From Paroedura picta (lineage: Eukaryota > Chordata > Lepidosauria > Squamata > Gekkonidae), in contig NC_135371.1 in NCBI RefSeq assembly GCF_049243985.1, positions 2,009,501 through 2,073,500 of the forward strand: a DNA stretch of 64,000 bases, given 5' to 3'. The notes below the pieces were generated by a model. That model was not told the DNA's origin, made no database searches, and saw only the letters and a list, made by a program, of their open reading frames with translations. This document shows positions 35,803-52,200 of this stretch, in pieces (within the stretch, counting starts at the first letter, position 1; every line of letters starts with the position of its first letter). The position numbers and the translations under genes are program-made.

Positions 35803-36145
35803 AACTAGGCAGAATTGAGGCAGGTTGTGGGCGGGCAAAGAAGCCCTGTTGGTGCTTGGCTCTTACAGCCATTTCCTGCATTCTGCAGGGGGTTGGACTA
35901 GATGACCCTGGAGGCCCCTGATTCAATAACTAACAGGGAGACCCCTCTTGGTCTGTCACCAGGACAAATATTAGGCCACTTGCACTGCTTTCAAGATTAT
36001 CCTCCTTCCCTGTTTGTGTACCTGTTTGTGTTTACAGTCTGTTTTCAATAAAGGCAGAACAAAATTTGAGCCCAGTGGCACCTTCAAGACCAACACTTTA
36101 CAAGCCAAGATATAATCTTTGGTGTGCAAGCACAGCTATTAGATA

Positions 36146-37440
36146 GGGATGCCAGCCTCCTGGTGGGGCCTGGGGATCCCCTGGAATTCCAGCTCCTCTC
36201 CAGACTGCAGAGATCAGTTCCCCTGGAGGAAAGGGCTGCTTGGGAGGGGGACGGGGGGATGCCAGCCTCCAGGTGGGGCCTGGGGATCCCCTGGAATTCC
36301 AGCTCCTCTCCAGACTGCAGAGATCAGTTCCCCTGGAGGAAAGGGCTGCTTGGGAGGGGGGACTCTGTGGCCTTGGACCCCTCTGAGGGTCAGGGATGCC
36401 AGCCTCCAGGTGGGGCCTGGGGATCCCCTAGAATTCCAGCTCCTCTCCAGACTGCAGGAATCAGTTCCCCTGGAGAAAAGGGCTGCTTGGGAGGGGGACT
36501 CTGTGGCCTTGGACCCCTCTGAGGGTCAGGGATGCCAGCCTCCAGGTGGGGCCTGGGGATCCCCTAGAATTCCAGCTCCTCTCCAGACTGCAGGAATCAG
36601 TTCCCCTGGAGAAAAGGGCTGCTTGGGAGGGGGGACTCTGTGGCCTTGGACCCCACTGAGGGTCAGGGATGCCAGCCTCCAGGTGGGGCCTGGGGATCCC
36701 CTAGAATTCCAGCTCCTCTCCAGACTGCAGGAATCAGTTCCCCTGGAGGAAAGGGCTGCTTGGGAGGGGGGACTCTGTGGCCTTGGACCCCACTGAGGGT
36801 CAGGGATGCCAGCCTCCAGGTGGGGCCTGGGGATCCCCTAGAATTCCAGCTCCTCTCCAGACTGCAGGAATCAGTTCCCCTGGAGGAAAGGGCTGCTTGG
36901 GAGGGGGGACTCTGTGGCCTTGGACCCCACTGAGGGTCAGGGATGCCAGCCTCCAGGTGGGGCCTGGGGATCCCCTAGAATTCCAGCTCCTCTCCAGACT
37001 GCAGGAATCAGTTCCCCTGGAGAAAAGGGCTGCTTGGGAGGGGGACTCTGTGGCCTTGGACCCCACTGAGGGTCAGGGATGCCAGCCTCCAGGTGGGGCC
37101 TGGGGATCCCCTAGAATTCCAGCTCCTCTCCAGACTGCAGAGATCAGCTCCCCTGGAGAAGAGGGCTGCTTGGGAGGGGGGACTCTGTGGCCTTGGACCC
37201 CACTGAGGGTCAGGGATGCCAGCCTCCAGGTGGGGCCTGGGGATCCCCTGGAATTCCAGCTCCTCTCCAGACTGCAGAGATCAGTTCCCCTGGAGGAAAG
37301 GGCTGCTTGGAGGGGGGACTCTGTGGCCTTGGACTCCCCTGAGGGTCAGGGATGCCAGCCTCCAGGTGGGGCCTGGGGATCCCCTGGAAGAGCAGTTCTC
37401 CCGGAGAAAATGGCTGCTCGGGAGGGGGGACTGTGCGGCT
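36146..37440 (+). repeat. Tandem array, 10 units of about 137 bp
   Basis: Units start GGATGCCAGCCTCCAGGTGG near 36147, 36258, 36393, 36530, 36667, 36804, 36940, 37077, 37214 and 37350. Most are 136-137 bp and nearly identical; the first is about 110 bp and the last is truncated into the CpG island. The unit is the 5' part of a repeat that is dispersed elsewhere in the window. Confidence 0.95.
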
Positions 37441-38100
37441 TCCTACCCCCCCCTCTCCCGGCGGCCCCCGGCCTCCCCGAGCCCCATCCCAACCCCCTAG
37501 GGCTTCCCAACCTGGATCTGCCCCCCCCCCGGATGATGACGCCTTTAGGGGACCGATCCCTGCAAAAACGGGCGCGTGTTGGCGGAGGCGGGGGCGGCTC
37601 CTCCTCCCCCCCGTTTTGCGCGGCCCCTCGACGGCCCCGGAGGAGCGGCTCCCTCCCGGCCGCGGGGAGGAGGTTGGCACCGGCCGGGCAGCCCCCCCCC
37701 ATTGCCTCCCGGGCATCCCGCGTGGCCCCCCCCCCCCCGTCCGCCCACTCACCGCCGGGGCATCCTCCCTCCCTCCTTGCCTGCCTGCTTGGCTGCCTGG
37801 CTGCCTTCCTTCCTCGCGTCCCTCCCGGCGGGGCTGGCGGGCGGGGGGGGGGGGGGGGCGGAGCAGGAAGGCGCCTCCGCAGACGACGCCCCTCCAGCCC
37901 TCCAGCCCGCCCTGCCTGCCCGCCTGCCTCGCTCGCTCGCTCGCCTTAACCCTTGGCGGGGCTCCGGCCGGGCCCTCCCTGCCTCGCTCTGCAGTCGGAG
38001 CTCCTTGCGCGCCATCCCGGCCGGGGAGGGACCCGGTGAGTGGCCCTGGGGCGCCTCCAGGGCGGGAGGGCGGGAGGGCGGGAGGGAAGGGGGGTGGCCT
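37430..38100. promoter_or_regulatory. CpG island, likely bidirectional promoter of genes 3 and 4
   Basis: A dense CG-rich block between head-to-head genes. On the minus strand it holds the gene 3 first exon. On the plus strand a donor ACCCG|GTGAGT at 38035 could end a first exon of gene 4. The conserved GTTAAGGCC motif is found only in the gene 3 direction. Confidence 0.6.
37753..37952 (-). promoter_or_regulatory. Gene 3 first non-coding exon in shared CpG island
   Basis: The minus-strand motif GGGTTAAGGCGAGCGAGCG (37952-37934) is followed by a GC-rich leader ending GGCG|GTGAGT at 37753, as in gene 2. The leader contains G-rich and purine-rich runs. The TSS is inferred. Confidence 0.58.
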
Positions 38101-38154
38101 GCTCTGGGGGGGCCTCCAGCCCTGTCCTCCTCCTGGGGGGGAACGAGGAGCTGT

Positions 38155-38490
38155 CGTGCCAGGGATCCCCAGGGCCCGCCTGGAGGCTGGCATCCCGCAC
38201 TCCCAAGCAGCCCTTTCCTTTACGAGAACTGATGCATGTAATTTGGAAATTAGCCATAATCCCAGAGGATCTCCAGCGCCCACCTGGAGGCTGGCATCCT
38301 TCACTCCACCCTCCTACGCAGCCCTTTTCTCCAAGGGGAGGACTGACCTCCTTAGCTGAGAGATGAGCTTTAATTTTGGGGGATCCCCAGGCCTCACCTG
38401 GAGGCTGGCATCCCTCAGTCCACCCTCCCAAGCAGCCCTTTTCTCCAAGGGGAGGGCTGAGCCCCTTAGCCGAGAGAGGAGCTGTCATTC
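38155..38490 (-). repeat. Three reverse-orientation copies of the 36 kb array unit
   Basis: CACCTGGAGGCTGGCATCCC-type junctions near 38190, 38290 and 38400, each with a CAGCCCTTTTCTCCAAGGGG-like part. They face the array across the CpG island. Confidence 0.85.
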
Positions 38491-38998
38491 CAGAATATAT
38501 AGATAGAGATATAATCACCATCATCTATCAAAATTTATATCCCATTTCCTCTCTCCGACATAAGATTCGGGGCGGTGAACAGCATATAAAATATACCCAA
38601 TTTTAAAAAACAGTCCAAAGATACAATAAATAATCGTTAAAATATAAAAAGGTTAAAAAGCTGTCCCCTGGCAGGCAGGAATCCAACTTGGTGACGGGTC
38701 CTCGGTTGCCGTTTGCTGCAGGTTCTTCATGACCTTCTACCCACTAAGGTCCCGCCCCTCCCTAAATTCTCGTCTCCCCAGGCTCCCCATCCCGATCTCC
38801 AGGTATTTCCCAAGCAGTAGTTGGCACCCCTCAAACTCTCCCCCAGTTAGGCCTGTCTTGCTGAATGCTGCCATCTGCCCATCCTTTGTACAGGGCGGGG
38901 ACGTGACTCCCCACTGGACAGCCTTCCTCGGGCGAGAAGGACACGCAGACCGACACGCTGGCTTGGCCGGACTTGGGGGCCACCGTCTCCGGAAGGCC

Positions 38999-44868
<5,870 letters not shown>

Positions 44869-45839
44869 GTGGTTCCTACCCCAGCAAAAACACAAAGATT
44901 GAGGGTTTTTTCCCACCCAATCAGAGCCCAGGGGAGGGGGGGCTGCTTCTTTCCCCATCTCTCGCCTATCCTGTTCTGAGTTGTACACAAATAGGATCTC
45001 ATGTTTTGAACAAGAGAAAGCTACAGCAGCAACATCAGAGTTTACCAGCCATCCCCGCCTCTAAGATCTGTACTGTGTTTAGCAGACAGAAACGAAAGAA
45101 ACAGACTTTCCTTGGATGCTTTGGGCTGATCCTGCGTTGAGCAGGGGGTTGGACTAGATGGCCTGTATGGCCCCTTCCAACTCTGTGATTCTGTGATTCT
45201 ATGAAAATTACCAGGCATCATGTGTTAAACAGATATTACAAGCACAGGCTATAATGCTAAGAGTGCATGTGTACTTGGTCCATTGTGACACTTTGATCTC
45301 CTCATTTGCAGACTATGAGAAATAGTCTCCAAGAAATGCCTGGCATGAGTCTTCCCCCAACCCAACCCCCCTGGTTAAATTTAAGATTTCCAGGAGCTAT
45401 AAATTGTTTGGGAGGTTATTTCATTTTCCTGTGTTGGGTTGCTCCTTGTAGCAGTGTCCTCCCAACTTGTTCTATGTATAACCCCCTTTCTCCCGGTTGA
45501 TTTTCTCCTTACTGGATTCTGAACAGCTCTTCGTACCCTGCAAGAGGATACTCCGTCTGCCTCGGGCATTTTATCTTTCTGTTCCTGGTGAACAGTCAGA
45601 GTCTTGTTTTTCAGCATAAGGCAGGGTGGGGGGTCGTCCCCCAAGTATTTATCCGCCATCAAGTGTTGGTTGGGCTTGTGAACCACAAGTGCCACTCACG
45701 TGAATGTGGAGGGGCCTAGCCGTGGCTTTGCTTCCCTTCCTATAATGGCGTCCTGAGATTCCACGCTGGATTTTGACGAGAGGTTTTGCTTCACGTGTTG
45801 CAGAGACGGTGCCGTTCTCAGCCTCGCTAAATTCCCCAG
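44869..45839. other. Gene 4 3' flank
   Basis: Probable 3' UTR start, a CR1 3' end with ATTCTGTGATTCTATG tail at 45128-45206, then unassigned sequence. No clear AATAAA near the stop was found. Confidence 0.45.
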
Positions 45840-46318
45840 ATCTGAAATGAGGCCATATGAGGAGGAATTAATTGAGAGGGTGCAGAGGAGAGAAACAAGG
45901 AAGGTCCAGGGCTGAGGGACAGGCCCTATGAGGAAAGGCGGAGGGACCTGAGAATGTTCAACCTGGAGATTAGGAGGCTAAGCGGGGACATGATGGCTCT
46001 CTCTAACTTTCTGAAAGGCTGTCACTTAGAGGAGGGCGGAGAGCAGTTCCTGTTGGCAGCAGAGGAGAGGACCTGCGGTCATGAGTTTAAGCAACATGTA
46101 GAACGGAACCTGCCAGATATCAGGAAAAAGATTTCACAGTCAGAGTAGTTCAGCAGTGGGATGGGCTGCCTGAGGAGGTGGTCAGCTCCCCCTCACTGGC
46201 CGTCTTCAAGCAGCGGCTGGACAGATCCTTCTCCTGGGTGCTTGAGGCTGATCCTGTATTGGGCTGGGGGTGGGACTAGATGGCCTTCATGGCCCCTTCC
46301 CACTCTAGGATTCTAGGG
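45840..46318 (+). repeat. CR1 LINE 3' region
   Basis: ATGAGGAGGAATTAATTGAG, GGGACATGATGGCTCTCTC and GAGCAGTTCCTGTTGGCAGC, ending GGGACTAGATGGCCTTCATG and a TTCTAG tail. No open frame. Confidence 0.8.
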
Positions 46319-47224
46319 GAAAAGGACAATTGCTTCACAGACGACGAGATCTTTAGGCCCAAAATACACAATCTGTTTTCCTTCAGCCTGTTTGCAATAC
46401 TGACCTACCTTACAAGAGTGTTGTAATTATTGTCCTAAAGTAATAAGTTATATATAAAGGCTAATCGTTATTATTATTATTATATTAAGACAAAATCCTT
46501 CAGATCCTGAATTGGGGCATCTTTTGGCTCTCCTCTTGGTGTCATCCGTGTGCGTGGAATAGCCTGTGGACCAGCACTCTCCTCTCTCTGACCTTGTTTG
46601 TGTATTATTTAACTTGAATGTTCCCAACACTGAGCCATCACTGACAATTTTCCTTTGCATTTGATCAGGAGTTCTGGAAAGGGTATCGAATAATCGGTCC
46701 CAGTAAGGCAGAATAAAGAGGGTGTAAAATTAATGACAATAAGCTTGGAGTCTAATATCATCGAATCTCGTTCAGTCCTGAACATTTTGGGCTACGTTTC
46801 ACCCATCCACCCTGGAGAAGGCTGTTCTGAATAATACCAAAAAAGTCAAAATATTTCAGTCGTGGCTCAGGAAGGATTTTAGCCAAAACACATTTGGTTC
46901 TTAGGGGTTTACCCTTCAGTAATGTTGCCCTGTCAAGTCACTGTTCCCTCCCCCCCTTCAGACTCCAAAACTGGCTTTGGATTCAGTCGCCGTTCCCTCA
47001 CAAAGCCAGTCATTGTTCTGGAAAATCCACTGCAGATTTTCATACCAACCATGTTTAAGCATTGGCCATGTCTGCCTACTGCCAATTCCTACCTCTGTTT
47101 CTTTCTACCCTGTTCCTGGCTTTCTCTTTTCTAAGGCTGCCTTGCTTTCCAGTGAGGACTTGGAGCACCTCACAGCAATTCTTCCCTCGCTGGCGGTCCT
47201 GAAGCTGCAGCTGGGCAGATCCTT

Positions 47225-47300
47225 ATGCTAGGCTGATGCCGCATTGAGCAGGGGTGGGACAAGATGGCCCATTATGGCCCCTTCCAGCTCTAGGATTTTC
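47225..47300 (+). repeat. CR1 LINE 3' end fragment
   Basis: GCTGATGCCGCATTGAGCAG and ATGGCCCCTTCCAGCTCTAG. Confidence 0.7.
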
Positions 47301-47844
47301 TGTTTTATTTTCACACCAGTTTTGCATGGTGGGACAGGTGCGTGAGAGTGTGCAACCAGGCCGAGCTCTCCCAGCTAGCTTCTGTGACGCAGCGTGGATT
47401 CGGATCCTAGTTTGTCACGCTGAAAACTGAGCCTCTGGGCAGATGTAGAGGGTCCACCCCCCAACCCAAGCCCAGCCCAGCCCAATCAGTGCAGGTGGTC
47501 AGAGGATGAAGACACCAGAGCCCTGCTGGGTCAGGCCAGTGGCCCACTGAGTCCAGCATCCACACAGGGGTCAAATCCCTTGCCCTGGAGGGCCCCCAAA
47601 GCACAAGATACAGCAGGCTTTCTTGACAGCAATTCAAGGGTTTCCCAAAAGGGTGGGGGTTAATGGTTAATATATTTTTAAAATGTGTTAAAACATCGAT
47701 GGGGTGACCTCTGGTCCTATATGGTCATGTCAACGCCCCCTGATGGGCCTGGAGGGGTCCTTGGGGGGGGGGCGTGGGTGCAAATTCTGCCCAATCACAG
47801 CACCTTGGGGGGGGCACATTTCTGCCGCCTGCTCTGCTCTAAGG

Positions 47845-47981
47845 CGGGGATAGTCAACCTGTGGCCCTCCAGAGGTCCATGGACTACAGTTCCCATGAGC
47901 CCCTGCCAGCGACAGCTGGCAGGGGCTCATGGGAACTGTAGTCCATGGACCTCTGGAGGACCACAGGCTGACTTGCCCCTG
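47845..47981. mobile_element. hAT-type foldback element at the gene 5 promoter
   Basis: Inverted arms of GTCCATGGACCTCTGGAGG type around GACAGCTGGC. Flanked by perfect 8 bp CTCTAAGG duplications (47837-47844, 47982-47989). Confidence 0.87.
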
Positions 47982-47994
47982 CTCTAAGGCGTGG

Positions 47995-48134
47995 CGAGAG
48001 GGTTAAGGCCAGCGAGTCCGCCTTCCCAGAGCGGCGCCGCGGGGAGCCCGCCGCTCTCTCGCTCGCTCTCTGTGCCCCCCCCCCCCCCAGCTAGGGGGAG
48101 AGAGGAGGGGGCTTCGCAGCCGCCGCCGCCGCCG
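47995..48134 (+). promoter_or_regulatory. Gene 5 CpG-island promoter and first non-coding exon
   Basis: The motif GGTTAAGGCCAGCGAGTC (48001-48018) is followed by a GC-rich leader with CGC/GCC repeats ending GCCG|GTGAGG at 48134. A foldback hAT-type element ends about 20 bp upstream of the motif. The SCAN exon acceptor is at 48661. Confidence 0.62.
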
Positions 48135-48661
48135 GTGAGGGGGGGGGCAGAGGGGGTGCGACCCCCGAGGCAGAGCGACCTCCGGCCCGCGCAGGGGGAC
48201 CAAGGGTGGGTGGGTGGGCGGGTGGGTGGGTGGGTGGAGGGGGGTCGTCGGCTCCTCCCCTCCCTCCGAGGCCCCCCCGGGTGGGTCTCTCCTAGAGGAG
48301 CCGGGAGGAGGGGGAGGCTTTGCGGGGCGGACCGCCCTCGGCCTCCCGAAATCTCCAGGCCTGGAGCTGGCACCCCGCCCCCTCTCTCCCGCCTGTGGCC
48401 AGAGGGAGCCAGGAGGGCGCGGGTGGGGGTCCCAGGCCCGGCCTGCTGCCGGCAAGAGGGGCTCAGAGGGGCCTGCCCACCCCCGTGTCCCTTGGGGGTC
48501 AGCCCACTTTCCTTCCAGGACCTGCCCTGGGGGGGGGGTCGGCCTTGGTCCGGCTGTCCTGGACCGGGGAGGGGGGGGGCTGTGCCTGGAGAGGCAACAA
48601 GCCGGGTCGGTGTCGGCGAGAGCCTGCCTTGGAGCTTAGCATTTCGCCCCCTTCCCTCCAG

Positions 48662-49257
48662 GGAGAAGACTCAGAGGAGGACAGTCAGCGTCTGTCTTCG
48701 CTCCTGCTCAGAGAGGGGGAAAGTCAGCCCCTGCAAGACTGCGGAGCCGCCCTGAATTTGGGGTGGCCCTTCTGCCGAAGGCCATGGGAGAAGAACAGGG
48801 TGGATTTTGGACCCTTTCGGAGGCTGCAGCCCAGCGGGAATGGCGCCCGGGAGAGGAAGACTCGGGGTGTGCAGAAGCAGCCAGAGGGCCCGGTCTCATC
48901 GAGGCAGGAAGCAGGGGGAAGCCCTGGGAGAGGGTCCTGCAGCCATCTCCGGGAGAGGACACACCCAACTCCGATGCCCCCCGCCAGAATTTCAGGCAGT
49001 TCCATTACTGGGAGGCGGAGGGGCCCCGGGAGGTGTGCAACCGTCTCCACGACCTTTGTTGTCGGTGGCTGAAGCCGGAACAGCTCACCAAGAACCAGAT
49101 CCTGGACCTGGTGATCCTGGAGCAGTTCCTGGCCGTCCTGCCCCCGGAGATGCAGGGCTGGGTGCGGGAGTGCCGGCCGGAGACCAGCTCCCAGGCGGTG
49201 GCCCTGGCCGAAGGCTTCCTCCTGAGCCAGGCAGAGGAGAAGAACCAGGAGCAGCAG
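48662..49257 (+). CDS. Gene 5 SCAN exon
   Basis: Acceptor CCCTCCAG, donor CAG|GTGAGA. SCAN shows [36 protein letters not shown] and [20 protein letters not shown]. The leader GKPWERV replaces the usual GGFWERT. Confidence 0.88.
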
Positions 49258-52200
49258 GTGAGAGATTTTCATCCCCATCATTCCGGTGATTCCCTGGGAG
49301 ATCCCAAAATTCCCCTCCAGTGGTGCAGCTTTTTCTTGCTGTCACAGTAGGGACCGTCTGATGATCCCCAGATTTTTGTCTGCCTTATTCCTTTTCGAAC
49401 CTCCTCCCCCTCCTGGGATCTTCTTTGCTGTTTCAGGGGCAAGGGGCATCAACAGGCACGGCTGCAGATTTCCCAGCGGCGGAAGAAGATCCACCAGGCA
49501 CTGGAGAAAGACTGCTGTCAGATCGGCAAGGTGACCGAAACGCCACCCAGACAAGTAAGAGTGACTGGGACATCTTTCTGCTTGCTTCTTGTCTCCTGCA
49601 GTCTCCCCCCAATTCAGGTGGGCTTAAAGTGCCTTCAGAATTGTAGCCAACATGCCAGCCGCAGCCGGGGGCTTTCAAAGCAAGTGAAAAACCGAGGTGG
49701 CTGGCGATTGCCTGAAGGACATAAGAAGAGCCCTGCTGGGTCAGACCAGCGGTTCATTCACACACCATAAGTAATGCACTTTCAGTCCACTTCCAATGCA
49801 CTTTAGCAATCAGTCAGTGGATTTTGCTGTTCCACACAGTGAAATCCAGTAGCAAAGTACATTGGAAGCACATGATGTAGTATGTGTGAAAGTGCCCCAG
49901 TAGTCCCATCCAGTCCAGCCTCCTGCCTCACACAGTGGCAAGCTGCTTTGGGACTCGTTTGGGTAGTGAAAAGCAAAGTATTTAAAAAAAAAAAACAGCT
50001 CTCCTCCATGCTTAGGAGCCAGACTGAAGAGACATTTCATCCAAGGCAGCGAAATTCAATCGAACTACAAAAAGGAAACTGCACAAGAGATTCGCACTGT
50101 CTTTTTATGCTCATTGCAGGTAGTCAAATGACTCCATCAACACCTCCTCACTCACCTGTTTATGATGCTGTGGTGCCAACGCCTGTGAAACCAGACCAGG
50201 TAGGAGAGGGACACAGCAAGAAGATGGGGTACTTCTGTCTCTCCCGCAAAGCATGTATCAGGAAGGCCAAACCTGAACCCTGCGGGTTCCCAGAACTAGT
50301 GCGCACAAGAAAAACAGTCTCAAGAGTCATCTGTTTGCAACGCACAGCTCTAAAAGCATACTGCACGGAAAACAAGAAAAAACTAGATGAACTATCTAAC
50401 ACATTCAAGACTTGAGTCCAGTGGCATCTTTAAGACCAATGAAGATTTATTCAAGCCGTGCGCTTTCGCCTTGAATAAATCTTTGTCGGTCTTAAAGGGG
50501 CCACTGGACTCAAATTTTGGTGTGCTACTTCAAACCAACATGGCAACCCACTGGAATCTGCATTCAAGAGTTGTATTTGACGACACCATCGTACAGTCAC
50601 GAAACTGAAGGCCTCAGCACAAACATTCTCTACATCGTTGCCCATTTGTAAATAAGCAGATTGCAGTCAAGGCCTTTGGTCCGTCAGATTCCAAGCATGT
50701 CTCTTTCTTACAGTTCTTAGCCCTCTCATTGTTTTCTGGCTAACTGAGGTAGGGATGCCAATCCCCAGGTGAGACCAGCTCAACTACAGAGGACGGAGAA
50801 AAGAGCTGCTTGGGAGGGTAGACCCCATAGCATTAATCTCCACTGAAGACCCTCCCCATTCACCCACTCCTGGCTCCACCCCCAAAGTTTCCAGGTATTT
50901 TCTAACCCTAAACGTAGGTCTGGCAATAACAATTAACCAATCTGGATGTGACTTTGCTAGAACATTCTAGAAAACCACCTCATCACTCCTGATTCTCCCC
51001 CTCTTATAATTTCCAGGCAATAACAACTATCAGGACATGTGCCTGCTAGAACCTTCTAGGAAATCACCTCAGGGCCCCTGAAAGTGTTCAGGTGATAATG
51101 ATGAACCCATCAGGACCTGTGCTAGCTGGAACCTTCTAGGAAATCACCTCAAGGCTCCTGATCCTCACAGGTTCTCACGATGAGCTGATGATCTCATTCC
51201 TCCCTCTGCCCTTGAAGGGGAGAAGCTGCCTGTTGGCCAAGAAGCCCAATTAACACCAGCTGCAAGATGGAATGAGACCATTACTACACCCCTTAACCCT
51301 TGGGGAGAAATCAGGGGTGCTTTGCCTCCAAGCAGGCTTCTCTATCCCTATCCTGCCAACGTGTCCCTTCCACAACCTTTCCTCTATGTGCCCTTTCCAG
51401 TTGTGCTGAGGTGGGCGGGACCATGAGGACTTCTCTGAGGAGAAAATGTTCTTCTTCTTCTTCCAGGGCCCGGTGTCCTTTGAGGAGGTGGTTGTGTCTT
51501 TCAACGCGGAGGAGTGGGCTCTGCTGGATCCAGGCCAAAGAGCCCTGCACAGGGAAGTCATGGTGGAGAATTATGGGATCGTGGCCTCTTTAGGTAAGGC
51601 TTCCTTGATTGGCGTAACCAGTGGAGGTGCTGAACGGGTGGATGGGGGTGCTCTTGGTCGGCGTGAGGGGTCACGTAGGGTGCGGTACACGGCCTGTCTG
51701 AATAGGTAGCCTCCAGGTTACTGTGGCATGAATCCACACGGCTAGTTCGGTGGTGCCAGGATGAGGTGGAAAATGCTATCACGTTTCAGCCAACTTGTGG
51801 TGACCCCAGAGGGGTTTCAAGGCAAGAGATGAGCAGAGAATCTTTGCCATGGAGCAGACGTCTGAAGGACCACCTCTCCCAGTGTCCCCCCCCCAGAGCA
51901 GGGGTAGTCAACCTGTGGTCCTCCAGATGTTCATGGACTACAATTCCCATGAGCCCCTGCCAGCATTTGGAGGACTACAGGTTGACTACCCCTGCCCCAG
52001 AGAGTATTATGCTCTGCAAACACCCATCTGCTGGCAGTCCCCAACCCCAAGGATGTGCGTCTGGCCTTGATCAGAGGCAGGGCCTTTTTGTCCTTGGCCC
52101 TAACCTGGCAGGATGAGTTGCCCGGTTGGATGTAGGCTCAGCTGTCAGAGCTCCGCAGGGCCTGTAAAATGGCACCCTTCTGCCAGGCTCAGTTCCAGTC

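Noticed and set aside
36146-37440. Regular array that could suggest a CRISPR
   Set aside because: The units are head to tail without unique spacers, and the context is eukaryotic.
36124-37949. Long open frames up to 390 codons over 36.1-37.9 kb
   Set aside because: They run through a 137 bp tandem repeat and the CpG island. The period is not a multiple of three, several frames are open at once, and there is no domain or splice logic.
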